Part shown: one piece after another, positions 31,693 to 44,374 of the stretch | Layout: every line of letters starts with the position of its first letter | Numbering within the stretch: position 1 is the stretch's first letter | Assembly: GCF_030272615.1 (NCBI RefSeq) | Contig: NC_081413.1 | Span: 165,369,080 to 165,433,079, forward strand | Origin: Cryptomeria japonica | Lineage: Eukaryota; Streptophyta; Pinopsida; Cupressales; Cupressaceae | Length of the DNA stretch: 64,000 bases | Direction: 5' to 3' | The notes under the pieces: generated by a model | Database searches by the model: none | What the model saw: the letters and a program-made list of their open reading frames with translations, nothing else | What the model was told of the DNA's origin: nothing | Position numbers and translations under genes: made by a program

Positions 31693-34519
31693 CCCATGAA
31701 AGATGAGGCAAAATAACTAATCTACACTTACATAGAAAATTCCAAATAGCAGAACCAAAAGGCAAACTTCAAACTTTAAAAATATACTCTCTTGGTCCAT
31801 TATTTAAGTATTTAGCAAACATAAGTTGTGCCCAAAAAGAACTAGGTTTGTCATACAATTTCCAAACCAACTTAGCACCTAAGGCTAAATTCTGATTTTC
31901 TAGGCTCCTAATACCTGTACCCCCAAATTCCTTAGGCGAACATACCTTATCCCAAGCTACTAAAGGGATTTTTTTCTTTCCATCTTTATTATTATTCCAA
32001 AGGAAAGCTCTAAGAGCATCCTACAAACTAACAATAACATCTTTTGGAGACTTCAAAACAGACAAAAGATAAATGGGAACAACATTCAAAACAGACTTGA
32101 TTAGAACAATTTTACCAGGCAAAGTTAACCTCCTATGATTCCAAGATAGAATTCTTTTAGAAACAACCGAAATAATCTTATCCAAAAAATCAACCTTATC
32201 CTGCTTAATAAAAAAGGGAATACCAAGGTAAGTACATGGAAGATTTCCAGATTCAAATCCCCAAAAAGACTGCAATCTATATTGAACCAGTTGTGATGTA
32301 TTAAGGAAGAAAATCTTTGACTTATCAACATTTACTTTTTGACTAGAGAAAGATGCATAGTTATGTATTATCCCCTTAATCACATTAGCCTCACCCAACA
32401 AAGCCTGACCAAATAACAAGGTATCATCTGCAAATAGACAATGGGAAATACTTTATGGAACATTCAGAATCCTAACTCCCTTCCAAAGCCCCCCAATTTA
32501 GCAGCCTTAATAGCCCAACTAAAAGTCTCCGCTAGGAGAATAAACAAGAAGGGAGAAAGGGGATCCCCCTGCCTCAAACCCCTAGAGGAGGAGAAAAAAC
32601 CACAAGGGGAGCCATTGATTAAAACCAAAAATCTTGCAAAAGAAATACATGCATGAATCCATTTGACCCAAGCCTTGGAGAAACCTAATTTCTCAAGAAC
32701 AACATATAAAGCCCCCCATTCTACTCTATCATAGGCCTTCATCATGTCTAATTTAAGTATCATGGTCGAGATTCTTTGGGTAGAAATAGAATACAGCACC
32801 TCGTGTGCCACAATTACACCCTCTTTCGTCTCTCTGCCAGGAACAAAACCACCTTGCTCCAAAGAAATGATCCTAGGTAGAATTTTAGACAATCTTAGGG
32901 AAATTGCCTTAGTAAATATCTTATACAAAGTGTTACATAACGCAATAGGGCAGAAATTAGCAAATGTCTTAGTAACCTCTTTTTTAGGAATAATTGCAAT
33001 CATTGTAGTATTAAGCTCTTTTAAAATAGACCTATTTCTCCTAGCTTCCTCAAGGGCCAATAAAACATCATTGCCCACAAAATCCCAACACTTCTGAAAA
33101 AATAAAGGAGTAAAGCCATCTGGCCTTGGAGCTTTATCCGGGTTCATGGAAAAGACATCACTCTTAACTTCTTCCAAAGAAAAAGGAGACATCAGCATCT
33201 TATTGTCTTCCCAAGAGACTAACGAAGGAATATTTGAAATAATATCATTTTCAATATTTCCATGTTCTGAAGTTAATAATGACTTAAAAAACCTAACTGC
33301 CTCTGAAGCAATATCCTCTAGCTCTGTCAATAAATTTCCATTTAGACACTTAATACAAGATATCCTATTTCTACATCTTTTTATCTTTGTTGGAGAATGA
33401 AAAAAAATTATTTTTTTTATCCCCATCCGAAAGCCATACCTCTCTAGATTTCTGTCTCCAATATATTTCTTCTCTGGATAACACTTCCTCAAGCTCTACT
33501 TTCAGTGACTTCCATTCATCAAAAACATGAGGCACCATGTCATGCTGAAGCACATGAGTATTAAGACATTCAATCATATCTTGAATCCCCTGTTTCTCCT
33601 GAAAAATGTTCTTAAAATGCATGATATTCCATTCTCTAATGTTCCTCTTCAAAAAGCTTAACTTCTTGACAATCTGAAACATACGGGACTCAGAACAGAA
33701 AGGAGCAGAATTCCACCAATTCATAAGCAGATGCAAAAATAAATAATCCCTAAACCACATGGGTTCAAACTTAAATGGTGACTTAAAAGAAGCCCTGTCC
33801 TCAAGAATAGTAAGGGAAATCAGAAAATGATCAGAACCCGAAATTGGGATAATAGAGGAAAAAAATTCTAAACTTGAATCTATCCAATTCTCAGATAACA
33901 AAAACCTATCTAATCTCTTAGCAATTTGAGAAAAATACCTTCTCATATTTGTCCAAGTAAAAACCCCATTTTGAGATTTCCAGTAAAAAAGACTCATATC
34001 CAAAATGAAATCCCCAAAATCATCCATAATTCTTTTATTAGGAAAACCCCCTCCCCTTTTTTCACCCAAATAAGTGATCGCATTAAAGTCTACCCCAAAG
34101 ATGACCAAGGACCCATGCTTTAAAGGAGAATAAATTCTCTTTAATTCACCCCGTAGCTACCTTGAATACCTATCAGAGCATAAATATTAAATAACCAAAA
34201 TTTAACCTTCGAAACCTTACTGAACACCAAACACAACATCCAATTTGTAGTAGATGCCACTAACTATACCTCGATATTATAATTATTCCAAAGCAATGCC
34301 AAACCTCTTGAAGCACCACAAGCTGGAGAAGAAAGAAAACTCCACCTTCTCCAAGAGGAAAAAACCAAAGCAGCAGACTCCTTTGACAACTTTGTTTCTT
34401 GCAACATAACAATATCACGCTTAACTAAGTCCATATGAGACTTAATCAAGTGTCTCTTGTTGACATTTCAAGAAATGATTCTCATTGTCCTCGAGGGGAG
34501 ACCGAAGCTCCCCTCTTCC
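31693..34519 (-). pseudogene. L1-type LINE ORF2: endonuclease and reverse transcriptase
   Basis: Middle piece of the LINE. ORF2 starts at 34485 (MRIIS, then TGG changed to TGA). The apurinic-type endonuclease is spread over 34264-34485 (IVMLQETKL) and 33371-34108 (GVDFNAI, SDHFLISL). RT lies in 32464-33492 (PDKAPRPDGF, LDMMKAYDRVEW, SRGLRQGDPLSPFLF) and 32021-32419, with the catalytic FADD at about 32425-32436. Each piece is in a different frame, so there are at least three frameshifts plus stops. ORF2 continues after the Copia insertion at 13949. It belongs to the plant L1 lineage with zf-RVT. Confidence 0.88.
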
Positions 34520-34522
34520 CAT
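34520..34522. repeat. CACTA target-site duplication (left)
   Basis: CAT, identical to 52467-52469. Joining the flanks with one CAT restores the LINE ORF1 reading frame. Confidence 0.85.
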
Positions 34523-34960
34523 CACTAATACATTTGGACTAGATTTCCGACTGAGGTTTCCGACAGAGAAGGTATATTGTGGCCAAATTTGATTTTTTTT
34601 TGAAAAAATGCCCGCATTCGTCGTAATTCCGATGGAAATTAACCATTTGGTTTCATTGAAGAAGGCATTAGCAATGATAATTTTCTTTTTTTCAAAAAAG
34701 TGCTCGAGTTCATCATAATTCCGACGACAGCGGCCATTACAAAATAAAAAAAGAGGTGGGGAATTCATTTGTGAATTGCAATCCCGCGTAGGCGTCCGTG
34801 GCGACTTCAACCCCCAAGAACATCAAACCCGTGTCGAAGGTAATCCCACGCAGGAGGTAGATTCAAATTGCCCTAGTTTTTAATTTTATGTTGCAAAAAA
34901 TATACATGTGGTGGTTAATTGTCCTCGTTTAATCTCGTAAAACCATAGAACTGTGATTGA
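34523..34960. repeat. CACTA left terminal and subterminal region
   Basis: Terminal inverted repeat, then CCGAC-type motifs. A ~90-bp direct repeat unit (poly-T, then gaaaaaatgc/caaaaaagtgc, then CGTAATTCCGA) starts near 34590 and 34680. These are likely transposase binding sites by analogy with En/Spm. Confidence 0.7.
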
Positions 34961-34982
34961 GGAGTGAGCGTTCAATTTTGTA

Positions 34983-35722
34983 TCAGCAATCCCTTCCTCC
35001 CATATACGCGCATGTTGATTGTTCACATGAGATCACATCTCTTTGTGGCATCGTATCAAATAATTCATGAGCCTTGTCCATGTTTCCACATTTTGCATTC
35101 ATGTCAAGCAGGGCATTTGCAAGTACAACACCTAACAAAATTCCTCTATCCGTTATGCTTTGATGGATGTCCATACCCTGTTCCAAAGCTTCCATTTTTG
35201 CACAGGCAGGGAGGATGCTAGCAAAGGTTGTGGAATTTGGCTTTATGCCTTCCAATTTCATTTGCTTGAAAGTGTCTAAAGCCTTTTTGACAAATCCATT
35301 TTGTGCATATCCAGCAATCGTTGCAGTCCACGAGACAACATTTCTTTCAGGCAATCTATCAAATAGTTCATGTGCCTTGTCTATGCTTCCACCTTTTGCA
35401 TACATGTCTACCAAGGCAGTTACAACTACAACATCTGACAAAATTTCTCTATCATTTATGCTTCGATAAATGTCCATACCCTATTCCAAATCTCCCATTT
35501 TGGCACAGGCAAGGAGGATAGTAGCAATGGTCGTGGAATTTGGCTTTACACCTGCCGATTGCATTTGCTTGAAAGTTTCTAAAGCCTTCTCAACAAATCC
35601 ATTTTGTGTAGTTGCAACTACATCTGACAAAATTCCTCTATCTTTTATGCTTTGATGGATGTCCATACCCTGTTCCAAAGCTCCCATTTTGGCACAGGCT
35701 AGGAGTAGGCTAGCAAACGTAA
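34983..35722 (-). pseudogene. PPR gene fragment captured in the CACTA element
   Basis: One minus-strand frame runs from about 35722 to 34983 with a single TAG at 35481-35483. It encodes PLS-class pentatricopeptide repeats: ALVDMYAKGGSIDKAHELFD, ERNVVSWTATIAGYAQNGF, ALDTFKQMKLEGIKPN, ACAKMEALEQGMDIHQSI and a second, shortened set. One repeat block is internally deleted (DVVATTQNGF). There is no start codon, transit peptide or E/DYW tail. The fragment lies only 460 bp inside the CACTA left end, with no PPR sequence outside, so capture by the transposon is likely. The module-to-module similarity (ALEQGMDIHQSI repeated) is higher than usual, suggesting local duplication. Confidence 0.8.
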
Positions 35723-37236
35723 CTAAAGAAATGCAATGATCAGCTCCAAAGACATCAAACCACTCCTAACAAAACCGAGAGTCTAAAATATGATAGGGAA
35801 TAGTGTGAGCTGTCCTAAAATAAAATATTTTATTTTCAATTTCAACTAAAACATAATTACTCAGCCATTTAATGTTATTAATAAGTGTTTAATTTATGAA
35901 AGAGATAAATGGTTGGCCACAAGCACATGAGTTACTAAATGCACACAAATAAGTGAATTTGATATTCAAAACTATCTAAAATGAATTCAATTCTTGTCCA
36001 TTAGTCATTTATGTTTGCAATAAGCATCTTTCTTTGTTTTTCTTAATCTTTATTCATAGTTATGTGCATATTTCATGTTCTATAATTAGGATATCAATTT
36101 CTATGGCTGAACACTAGCATGATGTTTGCGTTGTGGTATAGATACGTGGAAACATAATTATGGGATTGTTATATTATAGAGATCATAAATCTAGATATCG
36201 CATATTAGTTATAGCTCTTCTTGGATTGAGTCTAAAGTTGACATACAGTCATAAAGCCATTATTAGCAGATCTATCCATTTCTAGTAAAGACAATTGAGA
36301 AAGTCATTTTGATATTGAGATTTTCTTATCTGTTTACCTATTGATCATTATTAAGCCATAATATTTAGGTCTATTTATCTCTCTTGCAAAACCTCTGTAA
36401 GTGTCCTAGATTGTCCCTACTACTCACTCTTCAATTCAGAAAAATGGAGTTCTAAAGATTTGTTGCACAAGATGGTATTGAACGTATCAACAAGGCTAGC
36501 ATGGAAGGAATGTTCAAGCTTCCACTTGTACAACTTACAACAAATGATTTGTTGATAGAAGAAATTCTTGAAATAGGGATACAATCAAAAGACAAGTAAG
36601 TACATACAAACCTCCTCAGTTGAAAGTAAAATCTGTGTATAAAAAGAGTACATTGAATCCCAATCCATAAACACAATAGAGATACCGATGGAGACTTAAT
36701 TAGATGTAGCATGTCGCACCAAAGTTGTTAGAGTATGCTAAGCTAGTACATAATGTTTTGTAAATCCACATTAGTATTTTACCCAGATCATTGTCTACCA
36801 AAACTAACTATAGTAATCCTTTTGAGGATTAATTTCATGGTGCTAGATCTTCATTTAGTTCCACTTCTTGTTGGAGATAAGAACAGTTATTTCTTGAGGT
36901 AGATGAATATCCCATCAACAAAGGACAAGACCATTTCTAGATTATAACACATTCTACTCCAACAAAAGATCATGGGGGTTTCACTAGAGATATTGAATAA
37001 GAGATAGACTTCTACTGCTGCATTAAAAGCATTGGCATGTTCTTCATTTATTGATGTAAACTCTCTGTGACGCCACCACAACCAACAAAGGTGTAAAAAG
37101 TTGTTTGCAATGCATGGATTTTTAGGATTGTCCTTTGAGAAAATAGAATTAAAGTATGGAAGCAGGATCTGCCAGCTCCTGAGGGAAAGACCATGTCAGA
37201 CAATAATTTCTATTTTCTTGCCTGTGAAGAAAGACC
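35723..37236. other. CACTA non-coding 5' region
   Basis: AT-rich. One possible exon at 36444-36597 (ATGGAGTTC, then TAA, then an open stretch with ASMEGMFKLPLVQL, ending AAG/GTAAGT) could belong to the transposase gene, but I do not recognise it. Nothing else seen. Confidence 0.35.
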
Positions 37237-40200
37237 ATGTCAGATAATATCAACGAACAACAAAATAAGGAGACAATTGCTAGATTGTGGTCTAACTTGA
37301 AAAGAAAAGGTGATGGAAAATGTTATTGTCCATGCAGAATTTGTAAGGGGTTAAAGACTAGAAGACTTCTAATCAAAACAGTGAAGAAACATTGTAGGCT
37401 ACATGGTCACATTGAAGGTGGACATGATTATCCTCCATTGGTAGGTTTTTCATTATATCATTTTGACAATTTATATACATAATAAATCACGTGATGATGA
37501 GATCATGATCACGGTTTATTTATGTATATCAATTTTATATAGGTCGAGCACCCCGAAGCACATGGTATGGATCAACACAACCCTGAGAATATGATTTTTG
37601 AAGTGGATGAACATGGAGGTGTGAATATTGAAGCTGAAGATAATGATCCCATGGAAGATGACGATCATGAGCCAGAAAACACAATTGAAGATGATGGTAC
37701 AAATACATTGATCCATGACTCATTTAGTACTCGCATAGCTGATCATGATGATGAAGATGACCTTGATGTTGTTCATGATGTCCCTCTACTTGAGAAGGCA
37801 TCTGAGGCCCTTTATGAAGGCTCGCAGGTAACTCTTCTCTCTGCTATATTGTTGTTGGTGAACTTGAAGGTTATGAATGGTTTATCCAACATAACAATGT
37901 CACGTATGTTAAGGCATGTCATATATGTCATAATAAACTGTGAATCATGTTGTACCATTAATATTCTTTATTATAACAAATTATATTTTGTTGTTGTAGA
38001 TTGATAGGTGAGTTTTTATTACCACCATCAAAAATTCTACCTCGCTCATACCGAGAATTATCTTCCATTATGAAAGATATTGGAATGGAGTATCAAGAAA
38101 TAGATGCTTGTCCCAATGATCATATTATATATCACAAACAACATGAATTTCGAACTGAATGCCCTAAATGTCATATCAGTAGATATCGAATAGATCAAAT
38201 AACAAAAAGGGTTCCTCACAAGGTTCTTCGCTATATTCCCATTATTCCACATTTGCAATGATTATTCAAGTGCACTAGCTTGGCACATTTTATGGATTAC
38301 CATGCACGCAATAGAAGTCAAAATGACATTATTTGAATGCCTGCAAATGGTTCAACATTTATGGAAATAGAGAAAAAGTGGCCACACTTTAAAGAAGAAC
38401 CTCGTAATCTCAGGCTTTCATTGGCAGCGGACGGTGTCAATCCATTTGGAGAGATGAGATCTGTTTACTCAGTGTGGCCTATTTTTGTTATCAACAATAA
38501 CATTCCTCCATGGATGTCAATAAAGAGGGAGCACATAATGTTGGCAATGATTGTTCCAGGTATTTTATCATTTAAATATAGTCGTCTAAATTTAATTATA
38601 AATATTGTAGTAAAATGGTCATAATAATTATGTAATGTTTTTGTTCATTTGATTAGGTAAGTACCAAGTTAAAGATATGAATGTATATATCGAGCCTCTT
38701 ATCGATGAGTTGTTGGAGTTATGGAATGGTGTCACTATGTATGACATCTCTAGACCAATAGGACAAAGACAATTTCAATTCCATGTGATGCTTCTATGGA
38801 CAATACACGATGCCCCAGGGCTAACACATTTTTGTGGTATGTTATAGTGTTTAAGTTGTGCATGAACATTATAATTCAAAAAATTATCATATTTAATCCA
38901 ATTATACATTATCTTGTAGGTCTTCAAACAAAGGGAAAATTTGCATGTCCTGTTTGTGGTCCAAAGATGAATTCTCATCATTCAAAAAGTTTAGGAAAGC
39001 AGGTGTTTGATGAGTATAGGCACTTTCTCCACAAAAATCATAAGTATCAAAATACTGAAAAACATCTTTTCAATGGGAAAGAAGAGAATACATCAAAGCC
39101 ACGAAGAATGACACCTCACCTGTGGAAGTTGGAATATAATATAATTTATCATCAAGGTAATGCCATTCCATCTATTGGTTTGTCATAAAACATCTTTTCT
39201 ATTTTGTTTTGTTTATTGATGATGTGATTGATGATCATGAAGGTCATGAAGGCATAAATGACCACCTTCCTAAGGGAATAAAAAGTTATCCCCAACAATT
39301 TAGTAGGTTTCCCTACTACGAGCAGTTACAAATTGTTCATTTGTTTGATAGTATGCATATTGGAAAGAATATAACAGAGACATTATGGAAAATATTGGAT
39401 GGAAGGCATGACAAAGAAAAAATTGTCAAAATATGTAGTGATATTTAGGATTCCAATCATGCAATAATAAATGTCATTCAATCAAATAGCCATGGAGACC
39501 AGATTAATATAAGTGAGCTTCCTTGGTTATTAACGGACCAGCAAAGCAATGCTATAAAAGAAGTCATATGAAAAATTCGATTTCCCACAGGATTTGCTGC
39601 GAACATGAACAATCTCATATCAAAGAAAAGTGAATTTGGGCCAGGGATGAAAACACATGATTGGCATACCTTCATTAAGGTAATTCATGTTCTTGTGTTT
39701 TTAGTATGTATTTAAGTACTGAGCGTAGTGTACTTTTCATTATGTTACAAAAAAATGAAAAGATAATTTTATAATTATTGCAGTGCGTTCTACCTCTATC
39801 TCTCCCAGACGACTTCAACAATAATGTCAAGCAAGTCATATATGATCTTGGAAAATACATAAGGTAAGTAGTGATATTTGTTTAGTTCATTGTATAGATA
39901 TTATATTTGCGATTTGTTTTACTTCTTATGTAATATATTTTTTTGCGTCTTGAATACCTTGTAGGTGGTTGTCATGTAAAGAAATCCATAAAGACAATAT
40001 AAAATATTGGAAGAGAAAAATTCCTCATTTAATGTGTGAAATGAAAAAGTGTCTACCTCCAGCTTTTTTCAATGCACAATAACACTACCTCATACACCAA
40101 GTTGAGGAGATTGAATTGTGTGGACCTGTACACACTAGGTCAATGTGGATGGTTGAGAGGCACTTGAAATTTTTGAAGGCTTTGGTTTGACAAAGAGCAC

Positions 40201-43121
40201 ATCCTAAGGGTTCTATGGTGGAGGGATATATGGTATACTAGACTATGGTGTACATTTCTGAATATCTTCCTAAGTTTGCAACAAAGATCCACATGGATCG
40301 CATTTGGGATCCCAACACCATTAACAAATTCGAAGGGGAGTACTTGACGGGAAAAGGTAGATTGAGGAAAGTGAGAGGTAATTATAAGATGTTATTGTAG
40401 TTAATTAATTCTTAATCTTCAAAATAAATCTATTCTAAGATGTCTATTTATTTTTTGTACAGTTGGTCGAGAGTGAGATGCACTACATTTGTATATTGCA
40501 AACAATCTTGATTGGATGATGGTATGGATTGAACGTTGTCAACATTTTGGATGCACGTTAACATGGGAAGGTGTGGCTTCATTGGTTAAAGAAACACATC
40601 GTAATGGAGATTCCAATGTTAGGCAAAGGGAAATTGATTTAGCATATGGTTTAAGAGATAAACAGGTATGTATAAATTTATTAATCACCCATATGTTTAT
40701 CAACTCACAATGCAATAAATTTTACATGTTTGACATATCGCAGGTAAAACACCACAACGCTATGTGCTGCAATGGTCATAAATTTCGCATAAAAAAGTTG
40801 GATGACATGAAGAAAACTTGTAATTCTGGCATCACTGCAATCTTTGAGGTGACAAATATTTCATCGAGAAATGACATTCATCCTCAACAGTCTCAAAATC
40901 GATACTATGGCATTTTGGATGATATACTTGAGTGTGACTTTAATTCCTTCAAATTAGTTTTGTTCATCATCAAATGGTATAGGCTACGATTGAATAAAAA
41001 TGACCCTGATAGAACTGTTATTGAACATGATAATGGTTTTATAATGCTAAATACAAGGTCATTTGAACCAGTTGGGGATGAGCCCTATGTTCTTCCAAGA
41101 TAATGTGAGAAAGTATTTTACTCAGAGGTTCCACATAAACTAGGTTGGTCATTTGTTGTTAGACATGATCCAAGAGGAAGGTCGATAAAGTATAATGTGA
41201 TGGAAGAAGAAGATACCGAAGAAGAAGATATCAAAGAAGTAGAAGATGAAGTGTTTATTTCCCTTCAAGTGTTCTTTCTTGAATTCTAATGCCATTTCAT
41301 AGTGGATTCATTTTTTGCAGGAGGAGATGCACATGAGGATGTGCCACAGATGACTACTGCTGATAACATAACATCGTTTCCTGGATCTTCTCGTATTGCT
41401 AGTACGGGAACATTGTAGGCCACATTCATGGTGAGCAACGAAGAAATGCTTCCCTTAAAGATACAAAAGGTTCCAGGTACTTTAAAATTATTATTATATA
41501 TACTCTAATTGTAATTTACTTTATGATCACTCGTTTTGGACTAATATTGATCCCATGAATTTTTTGTAGGCAATGATATTTTCTATAAACATCTTAGTGA
41601 CATTGCATTGCAGATATTTGGGCCCACCATACATAAAAGGTGGTACATCATATGTGAACTAACCCTTATCCACTTTTGATTTCATATCATTGCTAGAATA
41701 CTTTTCCTTTGATCCATTTCTTGAAGTGTAATAAATGTAGCTTCAGTTCATTTCTTAATCTAATAGGTTTGTTTTTGCTTTAAAAGGTGGAATGACCAAG
41801 AAAAAAGGTTAAAAGATGAATTGACAAACCAAATGGTTGAGTGGTTTGGAAATGACACCTTTGACAAAACCAAGCTCCTTGAAAAAGCTGGCACATATCT
41901 AAAGTATGTGAGGGACCAATACAGGACCCATTTGGAGAGGAATCTAAAGTACGAGCATCCCCCCATGATTCCAGAGAGGGAGTGGAAGGACCTGATTTTG
42001 GATACCAAGGAGAGAATTGAAAGGAAAAAAGGAAATACAACAGTAGACGCCAGAAGAAGGTACGAGATACTATTAAGAATGTAATTATGTACTAATTAAT
42101 TACCCTTTATATTTATATAATCTAACATATTTCAAACTTTTTATAGACTGAGTGACACATCAAAGGCAGCCAAGGCAAGGCAAGAAAATAACGGGCAACA
42201 CAAACTCAGCTCTGGTGGTTACATGAAACTTGTTGCATGAATTGTAAGTATCTCATGTAAACTCTCATATTGTCTCAAAATATTAATAAATTGCAAACAT
42301 TTTTTTTTATCAAACAATGCAAGCAAAATTCACGGTACCAAGCAAAAATGCAGGGCTCTGAATTCAATAGAGCACCCACAGAAGATGACAAGAGAATTGC
42401 CTACCAACAAGGCTATTCAGTCATGGCTGATCGGCTACAAGAATTGAGTGGGCATACACAACATTCAAGTGCATCCGTCACACAGGTAAATATGTTAAAT
42501 GGAAGTTGTTTCAAATTGAATACTTTACCAATAATCTAATTGATGTTGAGTTCCAACATAAAGTGACTATATTTGTTTTAAATAAGCAAGCAATGATAAC
42601 AATGTGCATGTCATTGGAATGCAGCCTACTAATTGTGAAACACCACCTGCACATGAAGGTCCGGATATGCATCCTAGTAGTGGAGGTATTCATTTGCTAT
42701 TCAAATTTATTTATTTAGCTATTAATACAATTAAACATCTTAATTTGTAATTAGAGTAGTAATTAATGTAACCTTTCTTGTTAATATTTTAGAGCATGTA
42801 GTTGGTGTTGAGCAAGTGGAGCATGATCTGGGTACACAACCTCAAGAACATGATGTTCCCCACTCAGGTGAAGAGGACAGTGGTGTTCAGCATGTTGAGG
42901 TTGAGGCTACACAAAATGATGTGGCCCCATCAGGTAAAGAGTACAACAATTATGTTCTCTAAATTAATGAAATACTTGTAACAATAATACTTTTTTTTTT
43001 TTTGAATTTAACCCATTTCTTTGTTATTGCAGAGGACCCCCCTTCGCTTCAGTGTCCTCGTCCTCAGTATAGGACTAGGCAAATGATGAAGACACCGATG
43101 TTCCATTTAGTCTTTTCATAG
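37237..43121 (+). pseudogene. TNP2-type CACTA transposase gene, multi-exon, decayed
   Basis: Exons I can join in one frame: 37237-37440, 37543-37913, 38000-38559, 38657-38836, 38920-39156, 39243-39679, 39784-39863, 39965-about 40374, 40463-40665, 40744-about 41270, then more exons to about 43121. Domains in order: transposase-associated N-terminus (CYCPCRICKGLKTRRLL), acidic linker, TNP2/Transposase_21 (YQEIDACPNDHIIYH, SLAADGVNPFGEM, YSVWPIFVINN, DSMHIGKNITETL), DUF4218 (CGPVHTRSMWMVERHLKFLK), DUF4216 (YYGILDDILECDF, FVVRHDPRGRS), and a Transposase_24-like segment (41790-42240, ending SSGGYMKLVA). Nine in-frame stops lie at 38259, 38334, 39446, 39569, 40080, 40188, 40239, 40474 and 41101, each one transition from CGA, CAG, CAA or TGG. 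One intron starts GC (37914). No full-length product is possible. Confidence 0.85.
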
Positions 43122-44374
43122 CTTCAAAGAAAAAACAAAGAAAGAAATGATTGTAATCTAACTTATTTGATAATGACTGATTTTTATGTGTTAGTGAATG
43201 TAATTATGTGCTAATTAATGGTTATGGATGATATGTGTTAATTAATATTGATGAATGTTGTGTGTTAATTAATGTTAATCAATGTTATGTGTTAATGAAC
43301 GTTATGTGATATTAATGAATGAATGCTATATTTTATTAATGGTAGAAAGAATTAATGAATGAATGTTATAAGATGTTAACGGGGAATTTAGAGTAATGTT
43401 AGGGGGGGGAGGGGCCAAATGAGCTTCCACCTTCACATGGTTGGCCCTGTTAAGTAGAGAATATTAAACTATTCTCAAAACCAAGCAAAGCTCAACAAGG
43501 TAACACTTTTCAATATTTTATTACGTTGCACAGTTAATCTTATTGAATAATGTATATTGAATCTTAATTGCAGGGTCCAACAGAGCCAACACGAACAACA
43601 ACACCACAAGTTGTTGGGTATAATGAACTCCCATATTGTCTTGTCTTTACATGAACAATATGAGTTGCTTCTAGTGTTGATATCCAAGGTGGTAGTGCAA
43701 AAGTTATGAATATGCCTCATCCTTGTAATTTTTTTTATTACAACTCCTAATTCTTGAGACTAAACTTTTTGTTCTTGATGTTTTTCACTAGTTGTCATAA
43801 CCTCTGACTTTGATGCTTGTGCCTTAATAGAACTAGATGTTTCTTGTATGCATACTTGGTCAAGGACTGCATTATGATGCTATAGGGCTACAAACTAAGA
43901 TTATTTATTGTATTGAGTTGCACATTTGACATGAGTTTCCCTATGACTACTATGCACATTTATGTATATACACTATTTCTAGTTTGTATATTGATATTAA
44001 TTTTGAGAAAATATTACAAAACTCAGAGTATTCTCCATAAGACTAGAAAAAAGCTTAGATAAATTTCTGCAACGTTTTCTTACAATTACTTGGGATCATT
44101 TTTTAGGAGTCCTGGTATCCATTTATAATAGTATGGATGCATACAATCTTTGGACCCTTCAAAAGATAGTTTGTTACAAACAACCGGTCATTTTCAAGAA
44201 GCGGTTATAAGTCCTTTTCAGCATATGTGGCTTCCTCTACTTGTTGTTCTGTTGCAACCTCCTGTAACTGCTCCCAAGCATCTTCTTTCTATCCCATATA
44301 CTTATCTTTCCACTCATGATACACATCATCACTAGGCCAAGTAAAACTAGAAATCTTTTGTTTCATATCTTTAG
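43122..44374. other. CACTA non-coding stretch with TTAAT repeats
   Basis: Bases 43190-43375 are an imperfect repeat of GTGTTAATTAATG-like units. A spliced-looking exon (intron GTAACAC at about 43500 to TTGCAG at 43572, then GGTCCAACAGAGCC) may be a late exon of the transposase gene. Otherwise nothing recognised. Confidence 0.4.
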
